The notes: generated from the letters alone by a model not told the origin. Shown: positions 31,880 to 41,692, counted from the stretch's first letter. The stretch is 43,465 nt of DNA from Pseudaquabacterium terrae (GCF_013266755.1 NZ_JABRWJ010000022.1:1-43465); one strand, 5' to 3'. Numbers and translations are program-made.

Positions 31880-32911
31880 TCAAGCATCGAGCGGATGTTG
31901 AGGCCGGCGTTCGGTCTGAATCGCGTCTCTTACGCCCACGCCCGGCAGCGTCACCTTCGCCACCCGATCCCCGCTGGGCGCCAGCTTGAAGCGCGTGCGG
32001 TACGCGCGCGAGAAGTACGACGCCGACTCGAATCCGCAGGCCACGCTGACCTCGACGATGCTCATCTGCGTCTGCTGCAGCAGGCGCCGCGCCTGGTCGA
32101 GCCGCAGCCGCAGGTAGAAGTTCGACGGCGTGTCGCCCAGGTGCAGCTTGAACAGCCGCTCGAGCTGCCGCCGCGTCACGCACACCGTGCTCGCCAGCTC
32201 GTCCACCGACATCGGCGCCTCGGTGTGCTGCTCCATGATGTTCAGCACCTGCGTGATCTTCTTGTTGCACACGCCGTAGCGCATGCCGATCTGCATGCGC
32301 TGGTGGTCCGAGCGCTGGCGGATGCGGCCCTGCACGAACTGCTCGCTCACCTGCACCGCCAGCTCGCTGCCGTGCTTGCGCGCGATCAGGTCCAGCATCA
32401 TGTCGATCGACGCGGTGCCGCCGGCGCAGGTGATGCGCCGGTCGCTGATCTCGAACAGCTCCTGCGTGACGACGGGGCCGGGATAACACTCGATGAACGC
32501 GGGGATCGCCTCCCAGTGCATCGTGATGCGCTCGCGCTTGAGCAGGCCCGCGGCGGCCAGGTTGAAGCAGCCGCTGTCGATGGCGCCCAGCGTGGCGCGC
32601 CGCTGGTCCAGCCACTGCAGCCAGGCCGAGAGCTCGGTGGTGTGCTCGTCCAGCGGGCTGAAGCCGGCGACCACGAACACGCAGGACGCGTCGGTCACTT
32701 CGGCGATGGCGTGGTCGGCCATCAGCGCGATGCCGTCGCTCGCCGCCACCGGCCCGCCGTTCACGCTGAGGATGTGCCAGCGATACGAGTTCGGGCGAAA
32801 GCGGTTGGCCACGCGCAGCGGCTCGAGCGCCGAGACGAATCCCAGCATCGAGAACTTCGGCAGCAGCAGGAAGTGAACGTCTTCCGCGGCATCCGTCGGG
32901 CGAAGGTTCAT
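31880..32911 (-). CDS. cdhR: CdhR-like regulator of carnitine catabolism (GlxA/AraC family)
   Basis: 343 aa. The N-terminal DJ-1/PfpI-like sensing domain (about 10-190; [40 protein letters not shown]) is followed by an AraC helix-turn-helix (about 225-320; [29 protein letters not shown]...[19 protein letters not shown]). The same family as gbdR but clearly a paralogue. Divergent orientation to the carnitine operon is that of Pseudomonas cdhR (PA5389), which activates caiX-cdhCAB in response to carnitine. The stop codon lies within three tandem copies of GTCAAGC (31865-31885). Confidence 0.82.
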   Translation of the reverse strand: MNLRPTDAAEDVHFLLLPKFSMLGFVSALEPLRVANRFRPNSYRWHILSVNGGPVAASDGIALMADHAIAEVTDASCVFVVAGFSPLDEHTTELSAWLQWLDQRRATLGAIDSGCFNLAAAGLLKRERITMHWEAIPAFIECYPGPVVTQELFEISDRRITCAGGTASIDMMLDLIARKHGSELAVQVSEQFVQGRIRQRSDHQRMQIGMRYGVCNKKITQVLNIMEQHTEAPMSVDELASTVCVTRRQLERLFKLHLGDTPSNFYLRLRLDQARRLLQQTQMSIVEVSVACGFESASYFSRAYRTRFKLAPSGDRVAKVTLPGVGVRDAIQTERRPQHPLDA

Positions 32912-33092
32912 GCGCGAATCCTCGGTGGCGGTCTCGGCCGCAGCAATCCCCGGGGCCCGGGGCCGGGAAGACGCCAGGCGCGGGCGTCGCGGCAAGGCAA
33001 TCTTGTGTCGCCGGAAGGCGCGGGGTCCAGGGGGCAAGTGGCTATCGTTTTCACGTAGACCGCGGCACGACAACCCCGCCCGAAGGAGCCCT
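32912..33092. promoter_or_regulatory. Divergent promoter region cdhR / cdhC operon
   Basis: A 181-bp GC-rich spacer between the regulator and the operon it should control. GAAGGAG (33081-33087) is the cdhC ribosome-binding site. Short GC palindromes (CCCCGGGG near 32953) occur, but no operator can be assigned by eye. Confidence 0.4.
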
Positions 33093-33983
33093 GTGAACAA
33101 CGAAGTGATCGTGACCTGCGCCGTCACCGGTGCCGGCGACACGGTGGGCAAACACCCCGCCATCCCCGTCACCCCGCGCCAGATCGCCGATGCCGCGATC
33201 GAGGCCGCGAAGGCCGGCGCCACCGTCGTGCACTGCCATGTGCGCGACCCGCACACCGGAAAAGGCAGCCGCGACCCGGCGCTGTACCGCGCGCTGGTCG
33301 ACCACATCCGCTCGTCGGGTGTCGACGTGATCATCAATCTCACCGCCGGCATGGGCGGCGACCTGCAGGTCGGCGCGGGCGAGTCGCCGCTGGCCTTCGG
33401 CGAGGGCACCGACCTGGTCGGCGGCCTGACCCGGCTGCTGCACGTGGAGGAGCTGCGCCCCGAGATCTGCACGCTCGACTGCGGCACGCTGAACTTCGGC
33501 GACGGCGATTTCATCTACGTCTCCACGCCCAACCAGCTGCGTGCCGGCGCCCAGCGCATCCGCGAGCTCGGCGTGAAGCCCGAGCTCGAGGTGTTCGACA
33601 CCGGCCACCTGTGGTTCGCCAAGCAGCTGCTGGCCGAAGGCCTGCTCGACGCGCCGCCGCTGTTCCAGCTGTGCCTGGGCATCCCGTGGGGCGCGCCGGC
33701 CGACACGACAACGATGAAGGCGATGGTCGACAGCCTGCCGCCGGGCGCGATCTGGGCCGGCTTCGGCATCGGCCGCATGCAGATGCCGATGGTGGCGCAG
33801 GCGGTGCTGCTGGGCGGCCATGTGCGGGTGGGCCTGGAGGACAACCTGTGGCTCGACCGCGGCGTGCCGGCGAGCAACGGCGCGCTGGTCGAGCGCGCGA
33901 TCGAGCTGATCACGCGCATGGGGGCGCGGCCGCTGACGCCGGCCGAAGGGCGCGCCAAGCTCGGCCTGGCCAAGCGGGGTTGA
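33093..33983 (+). CDS. cdhC: 3-dehydrocarnitine cleavage enzyme (BKACE/DUF849)
   Basis: 296 aa, GTG start with GAAGGAG seven bases upstream. Beta-keto acid cleavage enzyme family: [52 protein letters not shown] carries the zinc-binding His47 and His49, with [26 protein letters not shown] and [14 protein letters not shown] completing the active site. In the carnitine pathway the enzyme converts 3-dehydrocarnitine plus acetyl-CoA to acetoacetate plus betainyl-CoA. The function is strongly supported by the next gene, carnitine dehydrogenase. The open frame continues upstream without a ribosome-binding site. Confidence 0.92.
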   Translation: MNNEVIVTCAVTGAGDTVGKHPAIPVTPRQIADAAIEAAKAGATVVHCHVRDPHTGKGSRDPALYRALVDHIRSSGVDVIINLTAGMGGDLQVGAGESPLAFGEGTDLVGGLTRLLHVEELRPEICTLDCGTLNFGDGDFIYVSTPNQLRAGAQRIRELGVKPELEVFDTGHLWFAKQLLAEGLLDAPPLFQLCLGIPWGAPADTTTMKAMVDSLPPGAIWAGFGIGRMQMPMVAQAVLLGGHVRVGLEDNLWLDRGVPASNGALVERAIELITRMGARPLTPAEGRAKLGLAKRG

Positions 33984-33990
33984 GCGCGCG

Positions 33991-34956
33991 ATGGACTTCA
34001 TCACTTCGATCAAGACTTTCGCGGCGGTCGGCACCGGCGTGATCGGCGGCGGCTGGGTGGCGCGCGCGCTGGCCAACGGGCTCGACGTCATCGCCTGCGA
34101 TCCGGCAGCGGGCGCCGAGCGGTCGCTGCGCGAGACGGTGGACAACGCCTGGCCGGCGCTGGTGAAGCTCGGGCTGGCACCCGGTGCATCGCCGTCGCGG
34201 CTGCGCTTCGTCGACAGCATCGAGGCCTGTGTCGCCGAGGCCGACTTCATCCAGGAGAGCGCGCCCGAGCGCGAGGACCTGAAGCTGCAGCTGCACGCGC
34301 AGATCAGCGCCGCGGCCCGGCCCGATGCGCTCATCGCGTCGTCGACGTCCGGGCTGCTGCCGTCGCACTTCCATGCCGATGCCCGGCACCCCGAGCGTTG
34401 CCTGGTCGGGCATCCGTTCAACCCGGTCTACCTGCTGCCGCTGGTCGAGCTGGTCGGCGGCAAGAACACCGCGCCCGCGGCGTTGGCCGCCGCCGCGCAG
34501 GTCTACAGCGCGCTCGGCATGCGCCCGCTGCTGGTGCGCAAGGAGGTGCCCGGCTTCATCGCCGATCGCCTGCTCGAAGCGCTGTGGCGCGAGGCGCTGC
34601 ACCTGGTCAACGACGGCGTCGCCAGCACCGGCGAGATCGACGATGCGATCCGCTTCGGCGCCGGCATCCGCTGGTCGTTCATGGGCAGCTTCCTGACCTA
34701 CACGCTGGCCGGCGGCGAGCTGGGCATGCGGCACTTCATGTCGCAGTTCGGGCCGGCGCTGAAGCTGCCGTGGACGCAGCTGGTCGCGCCGGAGCTGACC
34801 GAGGCGCTGATCGATCGGGTGGTCGACGGCACGGCCGCGCAGCAGGGGGCGCGATCGATCCGCGCGCTGGAGCGCTATCGGGACGATTGCATCCTGGGGG
34901 TGCTGGCGGCGGTGCGGGAGGCGAAGGCGCGGCATGGTTTCAACGTCGAGGACTGA
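33991..34956 (+). CDS. cdhA: L-carnitine 3-dehydrogenase
   Basis: 321 aa. 3-hydroxyacyl-CoA dehydrogenase family: Rossmann motif [12 protein letters not shown] (11-22), [40 protein letters not shown] (catalytic His), [27 protein letters not shown]. These are typical of L-carnitine dehydrogenase rather than HBDH. It oxidises L-carnitine to 3-dehydrocarnitine with NAD+. It starts seven bases after cdhC and overlaps the next gene by 23 bp, so it is in the same operon. The Pseudomonas order is also cdhC-cdhA-cdhB. Confidence 0.93.
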   Translation: MDFITSIKTFAAVGTGVIGGGWVARALANGLDVIACDPAAGAERSLRETVDNAWPALVKLGLAPGASPSRLRFVDSIEACVAEADFIQESAPEREDLKLQLHAQISAAARPDALIASSTSGLLPSHFHADARHPERCLVGHPFNPVYLLPLVELVGGKNTAPAALAAAAQVYSALGMRPLLVRKEVPGFIADRLLEALWREALHLVNDGVASTGEIDDAIRFGAGIRWSFMGSFLTYTLAGGELGMRHFMSQFGPALKLPWTQLVAPELTEALIDRVVDGTAAQQGARSIRALERYRDDCILGVLAAVREAKARHGFNVED

Positions 34957-35338
34957 GGTGCAAGCCGAGTGGGTCGACTACAACGGCCACTTGCGCGATG
35001 CCTATTACGCGCTGGTCTTCAGCCACGCGGTCGACGCGCTGATGGACCAGATCGGCCTCGATGCCGCCGGCCGCGCGCGGCATCGCAGCAGCCTCTACAC
35101 GGTGGAGACGCAGATCCGCTACCTGCGCGAAGTGCGCGAGGGCCAGGCGCTGCGTGTCGAGACGCGGCGCATGACCCACGATGCGAAGCGCCTGCGTCTG
35201 CAGCAGACGATGTTCGTCGAGGACGGTGCGGAACCCGTCGCGACGGCCGAGCAGCTGCTGCTGCATGTCGACACCGACGGCCCGCGCGCCGCGCCGTTTC
35301 CCGAGCCCGTGCTCGAACGCATCCGGGAGCTGCCATGA
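34934..35338 (+). CDS. cdhB: Betainyl-CoA thioesterase (hotdog fold)
   Basis: 134 aa. 4HBT-type thioesterase: [74 protein letters not shown]. In the carnitine pathway it releases glycine betaine from betainyl-CoA, delivering the substrate of GbcAB. In some genomes cdhA and cdhB are fused; here cdhB begins inside the end of cdhA (23-bp overlap). A second similar gene follows directly. Confidence 0.88.
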   Translation: MVSTSRTEVQAEWVDYNGHLRDAYYALVFSHAVDALMDQIGLDAAGRARHRSSLYTVETQIRYLREVREGQALRVETRRMTHDAKRLRLQQTMFVEDGAEPVATAEQLLLHVDTDGPRAAPFPEPVLERIRELP

Positions 35339-35901
35339 GAGACCTGCAGGGCCCGCACGGGGTGATCACACCCTACGAGGGCAATCCGCACCGCGATTGG
35401 GATTCCGACGCGACCATTCCCGCGCCGCTGCGCGTCCACCAGACCCCGGTCAAGCCCGAATGGGTGGACTACAACAAGCACATGAGCGAGTCGTGTTACC
35501 TGCTCGTCTTCGGCGACAACTCCGATGCCTTCTTCCGTTATGTCGGCATCGACGAGGCCTACCGCGCGAGCGGACTATCGTTCTACACCGTCGAGACGCA
35601 CATCCATTACCTGCGCGAGGCGATGGAAGGCGAGCCGCTGCGGCTGAGCTACCAGCTGCTGGACCTGGACCGCAAGCGCGCCCATGTGTTCCAGGCGATG
35701 CATCACGGCGGCAGCGGCGCGCTGCTGGCCACCGCCGAGCAGCTGCTGGTGCATGTGGACCTGCACACCGGCCGCTCGGCACCGCTGCCGGGCGAGCTCT
35801 ACGAACGCCTGCTCGCGATCCGCGCCGCGCACGCGCTGCTGCCGACGCCCGAGCAGGCCGGCCACACCATCGGCATCCGCCGCCCCAGGGACACGCCATG
35901 A
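35335..35901 (+). CDS. Second hotdog thioesterase of the carnitine operon
   Basis: 188 aa, a paralogue of the previous gene: VKPEWVDYNKHMSESCYLLVFGDNSDAFFRYVGIDEAYRASGLSFYTVETHIHYLREAMEGEPLRLSYQLLD, LLATAEQLLVHVDLHTG. The Asn/Asp-His (YNKH) replaces YNGH of cdhB. It carries an N-terminal extension of about 35 residues and starts in ATGA overlap. It may be the true betainyl-CoA thioesterase, with the other acting on carnitinyl- or butyrobetainyl-CoA; the sequence cannot decide. Tandem duplication followed by divergence is likely. Confidence 0.85.
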   Translation: MRDLQGPHGVITPYEGNPHRDWDSDATIPAPLRVHQTPVKPEWVDYNKHMSESCYLLVFGDNSDAFFRYVGIDEAYRASGLSFYTVETHIHYLREAMEGEPLRLSYQLLDLDRKRAHVFQAMHHGGSGALLATAEQLLVHVDLHTGRSAPLPGELYERLLAIRAAHALLPTPEQAGHTIGIRRPRDTP

Positions 35902-37058
35902 ACTTCGCCCTCGGCGACGAGCAGCAGATGATCGTCGACACCGTTCGCCGCTTCGTCGAGCACGAGCTGATGCCGCATGAAGCGCTGGTCGAGCGGCTCG
36001 ACGAGGTGCCGCCCGAGCTGGCGCGCGAGATCCAGGCCAAGGCCATCGCCGCCGGCCTCTACGCCGCCAACATGCCCGAGCCGCTGGGCGGCGGCGGGCT
36101 CGACCACCTGGCGATGACGCTGATGGAGCGCGAGCTCGGCCGCACCTCGTTTGCGCTGCAGATGCTGGTGGCGCGGCCCAGCAACATTCTGCAGGCCTGT
36201 AACCCGGCGCAGGCCGCCGTGTACCTGCTGCCGGCGATCCGCGGCGAGCGCCACGACTGCCTGGCGATGACCGAGCCCAACGCCGGCTCCGACGTGCGTG
36301 CGATGCAGACCCGGGCCGTGCGCGACGGCGAGCACTACGTCATCAGCGGCAGCAAGCACTTCATCAGCCATGCCGACAGCGCCGACTTCGTGATCCTGTT
36401 CGCCGCCACCGGCAGCGAAGAGACGCCGCGCGGCACGAAGAAGCTGATCACCGCCTTCCTGGTCGACAAGGACACGCCCGGCCTCACGGTGCGGCGCGGT
36501 TCGGCTTGCGTGTCGCACCGCGGCTACCACCAGTGCGAGCTGTTCTTCGACCACTGCCGCGTGCCGCTGGCGCAGCGGCTCGGCGAGGAGGGGCAAGGCT
36601 TCGCGTTGATGGGGCAATGGCTGGGCGCGAGCCGGCTCACGGTGGCGGCCACCAGCGTCGGCCGGGCGCGGCGTGTGCTGGAGATGACGACGGAGTGGGC
36701 GGCCACGCGCAGGCAGTTCGGCCAGCCGATCGGGCAGTTCCAGGGCACCGGCTTCAAGCTCGCCGACATGGCGACCGAGCTCGAGGCCGCGGAGCTGCTG
36801 ACCTTGCAGGCCGCGTGGAAGCTCGACCAGGGCCGCATGACCGACCCCGACGCCGCGATGGCCAAGCTCTTCGCCACCGAGGCCCTGGCGCGCATCACCG
36901 ACCACGCGGTGCAGATCTACGGCGGCATGGGGCTGATGAGCGAGCTGCCGATCGAGCGCTTCTGGCGCGACGCGCGGGTCGAGCGCATCTGGGACGGCAC
37001 CAGCGAGATCCAGCGGCACATCATTTCGCGTGCGCTGCTGCGCTCGCATGGCGCATGA
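35898..37058 (+). CDS. Acyl-CoA dehydrogenase, probable gamma-butyrobetainyl-CoA dehydrogenase
   Basis: 386 aa. Acyl-CoA dehydrogenase fold: N-terminal helices (DEQQMIVDTVRRFVEHEL), CLAMTEPNAGSDVRAMQTRA (FAD/substrate), RQFGQPIGQFQGTGFKLADM, ALARITDHAVQIYGGMGLMSELPIERFWRDARVERIWDGTSEIQRH. At the position of the MCAD catalytic Glu (YEGTSQIQ) there is Asp (IWDGTSEIQ). ATGA overlap with the previous gene. Its place with a CoA ligase and a CaiD-like hydratase suggests oxidation of gamma-butyrobetainyl-CoA to crotonobetainyl-CoA. An unrelated acyl-CoA is possible. Confidence 0.85.
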   Translation: MNFALGDEQQMIVDTVRRFVEHELMPHEALVERLDEVPPELAREIQAKAIAAGLYAANMPEPLGGGGLDHLAMTLMERELGRTSFALQMLVARPSNILQACNPAQAAVYLLPAIRGERHDCLAMTEPNAGSDVRAMQTRAVRDGEHYVISGSKHFISHADSADFVILFAATGSEETPRGTKKLITAFLVDKDTPGLTVRRGSACVSHRGYHQCELFFDHCRVPLAQRLGEEGQGFALMGQWLGASRLTVAATSVGRARRVLEMTTEWAATRRQFGQPIGQFQGTGFKLADMATELEAAELLTLQAAWKLDQGRMTDPDAAMAKLFATEALARITDHAVQIYGGMGLMSELPIERFWRDARVERIWDGTSEIQRHIISRALLRSHGA

Positions 37059-39124
37059 ATCCGCTGCAACGCGAGAACCTGCACCGGCTGCTGAAGCCGC
37101 GCCACGTCGCGGTGTTCGGCGGCCGGCCCGCGGCGGAGGTGGTGCGCCAATGCCGGCGCATCGGCTTTGCCGGCGAGATCTGGCCGGTGCATCCGCGGCA
37201 CGTCGACGTCGAAGGGCTGCGCTGCTTTCGTTCGGTGGCGGACTTGCCGCAAGCACCCGACGCGAGCTTCATCGCCTTGCCGCGCGAGTCGAGCATCGAG
37301 GTCGTCGCCGCGCTCGCCGCGCGCGGTGCCGGCGGGGCCGTGTGTTATGCCTCGGGCTTCGCCGAGGTCGGCGCCGAAGGGGCGGTGCTGCAGGCCCGGC
37401 TGGTGAGTGCGGCGCAGCCGATGGCGCTGATCGGCCCCAACTGCTACGGCGTGCTGAACCTGCTCGACGGTGCCGCCCTGTGGCCCGACCAGCATGGCGC
37501 ACGGCGGGTCGAGCGCGGCGTTGCGATCGTCGCGCAAAGCGGCAACATCGGCATCAATGTGACGATGCAGCGGCGCGGCCTGCCGATCGCCTACCTGATC
37601 ACGCTCGGCAACCAGGCCGGCACGGGGCTCGCCGACGCGATCGACGGTCTGCTCGACGATCCCCGCGTGACCGCGATCGGCCTGCACATCGAAGGCCTGG
37701 GCGATGCCGCCGCGTTCTCGCGTGTCGCACTGCGTGCGCTGGAGCGTGGCGTGCCGCTGGTGGCGCTGAAGTGCGGCGGCTCGGCGGTGGGCGCACAGAT
37801 CGCGCTCAGCCACACCAGCTCGCTGGCCGGCGCGGATGCCTTGTGCGACGCGTTCTTCAGGCGCTTCGGCATCGCCCGTGTGCACGAGCCGGTGGCGCTG
37901 GTCGAGACGCTGAAGCTGCTGCATGTGCATGGCGCGCTGCCGGGCCGGCGCATCGCGTCGGCCAGTTGCTCCGGCGGCGAGGCCGCGCTGGTGGCCGACC
38001 TCGCCGAGCCGCGTGGCCTGCAGATGCCTGCCTTGCCGGCAGCGCCGCGCGAGCGCCTGCAGGCGCTGCTAGGCGACAAAGTGAACGTCACCAACCCGCT
38101 CGACTATCACACCTACATCTGGGGTGATCTGGCCGCGCAGACCGACTGCTTCGCGGCGCTGATGGACTGTCGCTTCGACCTGCATCTGCTGCTGCTCGAC
38201 CTGCCGCGGGCCGACCGCTGCAGCGCCGGCGACTGGCAGACGGCGCTGGATGCGTTCATTGCCGCGCAGCAGCGCACCGGCGCGGCGTCGGCGGTGGTCA
38301 GCTCGCTGCCCGAAGGGTTGCCGGAGCCCATCGCCGAGCGGCTGGTGAGTCTGGGCATCGCGCCACTGCAAGGCGAGGCCGATGCGCTCGACGCGGTGGC
38401 CGCGTCGGCCGCGATCGGGGAGGGTCGCCGCCGGCGCGGCGAGCTGCTGCCGATCGACCCACCCCCGTCGATCGGCGCTGACGCGCAACTGCTCGACGAG
38501 TGGGCCAGCAAGCAGGCGCTCGCGCGCTTCGGCGTGCCGATTCCGCGCGGCGAAGCGGTCGCGGCTGAAGAGGCGCTCGCCTGCGCCGAGGCCATCGGCT
38601 ATCCGGTGGTGATCAAGGCGGTGTCGCCGGCGCTCGCCCACAAGACCGAAGCGGGTGCGGTGTGCCTGAACCTGCAGGATGCTGGCGCGGTGCGCGAGGC
38701 GGTCGAACGCTTGAGCGCTCTGTCCAAACGCCTGCTCGTCGAAACCATGCAGCGGGGCGCGGTCGCCGAGCTGATCGTCGGCGTGAACCACGACCCGCAG
38801 TTCGGCCTGGCGCTGACCCTCGGCGCGGGCGGCGTGCTGGTCGAGCTGCTGAAGGACAGCGCCACGCTGCTGCTGCCGGCGACGCGCGAACACATCCGCC
38901 GGGCGCTGATGTCGCTGCGAATCTGGCCGCTGCTCGTGGGCTACCGCGGGCGCGCCGTGGGTGACATCGATGCCACGCTCAATGCCATCGAAGCCGTCAT
39001 TTCGTTCGCGCAGCACCACGCCCATCGCCTGCACGAGCTCGACGTCAATCCGCTGCTGGTGCTGCCGCAGGGGCGCGGTGTGGTTGCCGTCGACGCGCTG
39101 ATTCGCTTGTCCAGGGAACCATGA
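37055..39124 (+). CDS. NDP-forming acyl-CoA synthetase (acetate-CoA ligase family)
   Basis: 689 aa, ATGA overlap with the acyl-CoA dehydrogenase. Order: CoA-binding domain ([36 protein letters not shown]), succinyl-CoA-ligase-like domain ([52 protein letters not shown]), then an ATP-grasp domain ([54 protein letters not shown]). [10 protein letters not shown] holds the phospho-histidine region. In context it could activate gamma-butyrobetaine, crotonobetaine or carnitine to the CoA thioester. E. coli uses the unrelated CaiC for this, so the assignment is an inference. Confidence 0.88.
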   Translation: MNPLQRENLHRLLKPRHVAVFGGRPAAEVVRQCRRIGFAGEIWPVHPRHVDVEGLRCFRSVADLPQAPDASFIALPRESSIEVVAALAARGAGGAVCYASGFAEVGAEGAVLQARLVSAAQPMALIGPNCYGVLNLLDGAALWPDQHGARRVERGVAIVAQSGNIGINVTMQRRGLPIAYLITLGNQAGTGLADAIDGLLDDPRVTAIGLHIEGLGDAAAFSRVALRALERGVPLVALKCGGSAVGAQIALSHTSSLAGADALCDAFFRRFGIARVHEPVALVETLKLLHVHGALPGRRIASASCSGGEAALVADLAEPRGLQMPALPAAPRERLQALLGDKVNVTNPLDYHTYIWGDLAAQTDCFAALMDCRFDLHLLLLDLPRADRCSAGDWQTALDAFIAAQQRTGAASAVVSSLPEGLPEPIAERLVSLGIAPLQGEADALDAVAASAAIGEGRRRRGELLPIDPPPSIGADAQLLDEWASKQALARFGVPIPRGEAVAAEEALACAEAIGYPVVIKAVSPALAHKTEAGAVCLNLQDAGAVREAVERLSALSKRLLVETMQRGAVAELIVGVNHDPQFGLALTLGAGGVLVELLKDSATLLLPATREHIRRALMSLRIWPLLVGYRGRAVGDIDATLNAIEAVISFAQHHAHRLHELDVNPLLVLPQGRGVVAVDALIRLSREP

Positions 39125-39897
39125 CTGTCCACACCACTGTCGACAACGGCATCCTGACGATCACGCTCGACCGTCCCAAGGCCAATGCGATCGACGTGCC
39201 GACCAGCCGCGCGCTGCATGCCGCTTTCGCGCGGCTGCACGACGACGCATCGTTGCGCGTGGCCGTCGTCACCGCGGCCGGCGAACGTTTTTTCTCGGCC
39301 GGCTGGGACCTGAACGGCGCGGTCAACGGTGAGGCCATCGACGCCGACCACGGCCCCGGCGGTTTCGCCGGGCTGACCGAATTCTTCGCGCTCGACAAGC
39401 CGGTGATCGCCGCGGTGAACGGCCTGGCGATCGGCGGCGGCTTCGAGCTCGCGCTGGCGGCCGACCTGATCGTCGCGGCCGAACATGCCGAGTTCGCCTT
39501 GCCTGAAGTGCTGCGCGGCATGGTGGCCGATTCGGGCGGCGTGCTGCGCCTGCCGCGACGGCTGCCGCGCGCGATCGCGATGGAATTGCTGCTGACCGGC
39601 CGTCGCCTCGGCGCGGCCGAAGCGCTCGCGCATGGGCTCGTCAACCAGGTCGTCGATGGCAGCCAGCTGCTCGATGCGGCGATGTCGACGGCACGCGCGA
39701 TCGTCGCGGCCGCGCCGCTGGCCGTGCGGGCGATCAAGGAGGTGATGCGCGCGACCGAAGAGCAGGACCTGGCAGCCGCGTACCGGACGATGCGCAGCGG
39801 CTCGCCCGCCTATCGCGAGATGCTGGTCTCGCAAGACGCGCAGGAAGGCCCACGCGCGTTCGTCGAGAAGCGTGCTCCGGTCTGGCGCGGCCGCTGA
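39121..39897 (+). CDS. CaiD-like crotonobetainyl-CoA hydratase (enoyl-CoA hydratase family)
   Basis: 258 aa. Crotonase fold: [116 protein letters not shown]. The stretch [30 protein letters not shown] is very close to what I remember of E. coli CaiD ([17 protein letters not shown]). It would hydrate crotonobetainyl-CoA to carnitinyl-CoA. It is the last gene of the operon and starts in ATGA overlap with the CoA synthetase gene. Confidence 0.87.
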   Translation: MTVHTTVDNGILTITLDRPKANAIDVPTSRALHAAFARLHDDASLRVAVVTAAGERFFSAGWDLNGAVNGEAIDADHGPGGFAGLTEFFALDKPVIAAVNGLAIGGGFELALAADLIVAAEHAEFALPEVLRGMVADSGGVLRLPRRLPRAIAMELLLTGRRLGAAEALAHGLVNQVVDGSQLLDAAMSTARAIVAAAPLAVRAIKEVMRATEEQDLAAAYRTMRSGSPAYREMLVSQDAQEGPRAFVEKRAPVWRGR

Positions 39898-39901
39898 CCA
39901 C

Positions 39902-40519
39902 TCAAGCGGCGTTGTCCGCAAACCACCACGCAGGCCAGCGCTGCACCAGCGACGCCATCAGCTCGTAACCGAGCGCGCCGGGATGACAGCCGTCGCTGGC
40001 GGCGACATCGCCGCGCCAGCGTTGGTTGCTCATCAGCGTGCGCACGATGGGGAGGTAGGGCAGCTGCAACTGCTGTGCGCTGGCTTCGTAGCGCCGGCAC
40101 AGCGCGACGATGCGCTCGTCCTGTTCCGGCTCGTTCACCGGACTCGGGCCGACGACGAGCACGGCGTGGCGCTGGCGCGCCGCCACCACCATCGCCTGCA
40201 GGTTGGCCACGCTCTCGTCGTAGCCCACACGCAAGGCACCGTCCTGCAGCGTCATGTCGTTGGCACCGAAGGAGAACAGCACGTGGGTCGCGCACGGTAC
40301 GGTGAAGCGGACGGCACACTCGGCTTCCCAGCGCTGGCGCACATCGCGGCTGGTGTCGCCCCGTACGCCCAGGTTGAAGCACGTCACGTCGATGCCGCGG
40401 ACGCGCGCCGCTTCGCACACCCGTCCCACCCAACCGCGGCACTGCGGGTCGGCGGTGCCCTGCGTCATCGAATCGCCGAAGAAGCAGATGCGGTGATCCG
40501 CGGTCGGAGGGGTGTCCAT
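39902..40519 (-). CDS. SGNH/GDSL hydrolase, probably cytoplasmic
   Basis: 205 aa. SGNH-hydrolase blocks: I GDSMTQG (Ser17), II Gly in NLGVRGDTSRDVRQR, III GAND (85-88), V DGCHP with Asp176 and His179. No signal peptide. It starts three bases after the porin stop, so porin and hydrolase form a small operon convergent with the carnitine genes. In Pseudomonas an unrelated hydrolase (HocS) splits short-chain acylcarnitines next to cdh genes; this esterase could do a similar job, but that is only a positional guess. Confidence 0.85.
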   Translation of the reverse strand: MDTPPTADHRICFFGDSMTQGTADPQCRGWVGRVCEAARVRGIDVTCFNLGVRGDTSRDVRQRWEAECAVRFTVPCATHVLFSFGANDMTLQDGALRVGYDESVANLQAMVVAARQRHAVLVVGPSPVNEPEQDERIVALCRRYEASAQQLQLPYLPIVRTLMSNQRWRGDVAASDGCHPGALGYELMASLVQRWPAWWFADNAA

Positions 40520-40522
40520 GGG

Positions 40523-41641
40523 TCAGAACGAGTGCGTGATGCCGAGGTCCATGCCGGTGACCCCGCGGCGGCCGTTGTCATCGACGAAGGCCCAGCGCAC
40601 GCGTGCGACATCGGTGAACACGCTGGTGCGCTTGGACAGGTTGTACAGGTAGCCGGCGCTGATCATCGTCGACGGCCCGGAGTATCCGGTGCCGGCGTTG
40701 GCGAAGGTCGCGCCCACATAGTTGAAGTAGCTCGTCGAGCCCTGGAAGTCCTTGCCCCAGCCGGCGCGCACGCTGCCCAGCCCGATGCTGTAGCTGGCAT
40801 TGATCGCCGCAGCGCTGCGCTTGGTGGTCGGGTTCGACGCGCCGGCCCAGTTGGTCCACGCGGGGCCATAAACCGCGCCCGCCGGATTCAGCTTGCCGTG
40901 GCTGTACCAGGCGCCGAGCCCGAGCTTGTCGAGCTGATAGGCACCGCCCAGGTAGTAGACCTTGTCCTTCTGGCTGTTCTGTTCGGCGACTGCAAAGAGG
41001 TTCAGCGACCCCTGGTCGTACTTCAGGATGCCGCCGAAGTTGCGCGTTAGGTCGCCTTGGCGTTTTTCGATCGCGCCGGCCAGGTGAACGCGGAAGCCGC
41101 CCAGCGTCGGCGAGTCGTAGAACACGCCGTTGTTGATGCGCGCATAGTCGCCGCCGAGCCCGCCGCCCGGTCCCTGGCCGGCCATCGGGTCCGACAGGTA
41201 GTCGGGCGCGAGCAGCCACCATTGCTGCGACGCGACGCGGTTGAAGCCGTACCACGGGTCCGGAGTCCACGTGTGGGCCCACAGCGGCGTCAGCGCCCGC
41301 CCGAAGCGGATCGCGCCGAAGCTGCCCTTCAAGCCGACCGTCGATTCGCCTTTCCAGAACGGGCGGATCGTGTCGCCGGCTTCGACGGTGCCGGTGTCCA
41401 GGTCGAAGCGGTGGCTGAGCCGGAAGGTGGCCGCCAGGCCGCCGCCCAGGTCCTCGGTGCCGGAGAACACGAGGCTGCTGCGCTCGATCGTGCTGAGCTG
41501 CGTCGGCCCGCCCGTCTTGTGGATGACGCCCAGGCTCAGGTAGCCGCTGACGTTCACGCTCGACTGGGCCCAGGCGGCCCCGGTCGCGAGGCTCAGCGCC
41601 ATCGCGGTGGCCGCATGCAGCGGCAGTTGTCTCGGTCTCAT
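40523..41641 (-). CDS. General outer-membrane porin (porin_4 family)
   Basis: 372 aa. Signal peptide (about 1-25, ALSLATGAAWAQS), then a 16-strand beta-barrel porin pattern: SSVNVSGYLSLGVIHKTGG, ERSSLVFSGTEDLGGGLAATFRLSHRFDLDTG, GLKGSFGAIRFGRALTPLW, with YxxxSKRTSVFTDVARVRW and the C-terminal Phe (TGMDLGITHSF) required for Bam recognition. Typical of Betaproteobacteria. It may admit quaternary amines, given its neighbours. The Shine-Dalgarno GGAGGGGG lies in a strong inverted repeat (41646-41692), which suggests translational control. Confidence 0.93.
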   Translation of the reverse strand: MRPRQLPLHAATAMALSLATGAAWAQSSVNVSGYLSLGVIHKTGGPTQLSTIERSSLVFSGTEDLGGGLAATFRLSHRFDLDTGTVEAGDTIRPFWKGESTVGLKGSFGAIRFGRALTPLWAHTWTPDPWYGFNRVASQQWWLLAPDYLSDPMAGQGPGGGLGGDYARINNGVFYDSPTLGGFRVHLAGAIEKRQGDLTRNFGGILKYDQGSLNLFAVAEQNSQKDKVYYLGGAYQLDKLGLGAWYSHGKLNPAGAVYGPAWTNWAGASNPTTKRSAAAINASYSIGLGSVRAGWGKDFQGSTSYFNYVGATFANAGTGYSGPSTMISAGYLYNLSKRTSVFTDVARVRWAFVDDNGRRGVTGMDLGITHSF

Positions 41642-41645
41642 CGGT

Positions 41646-41692
41646 CCCCCTCCTACGGGTTGGTGGTGCTCGCCTTCATCGTAGGAAGGGGG
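41646..41692 (-). promoter_or_regulatory. Hairpin sequestering the porin Shine-Dalgarno
   Basis: In the porin leader (minus strand) CCCCCTTCCTACG (41680-41692) is complementary to CGTAGGAGGGGG (41646-41657), with one bulged base and a 22-nt loop. The second arm contains AGGAGGGGG, the porin ribosome-binding site, just ahead of the ATG at 41641. The loop itself encodes ATG followed by seven codons and a TAG (41679-41653) ending in the ribosome-binding site. This looks like a translational switch (temperature, small RNA or upstream-ORF control). Confidence 0.6.

Noticed and set aside
31865-31885. Three tandem GTCAAGC units
   Set aside because: Too short to support a function; it lies at the cdhR stop codon and is probably simple slippage.
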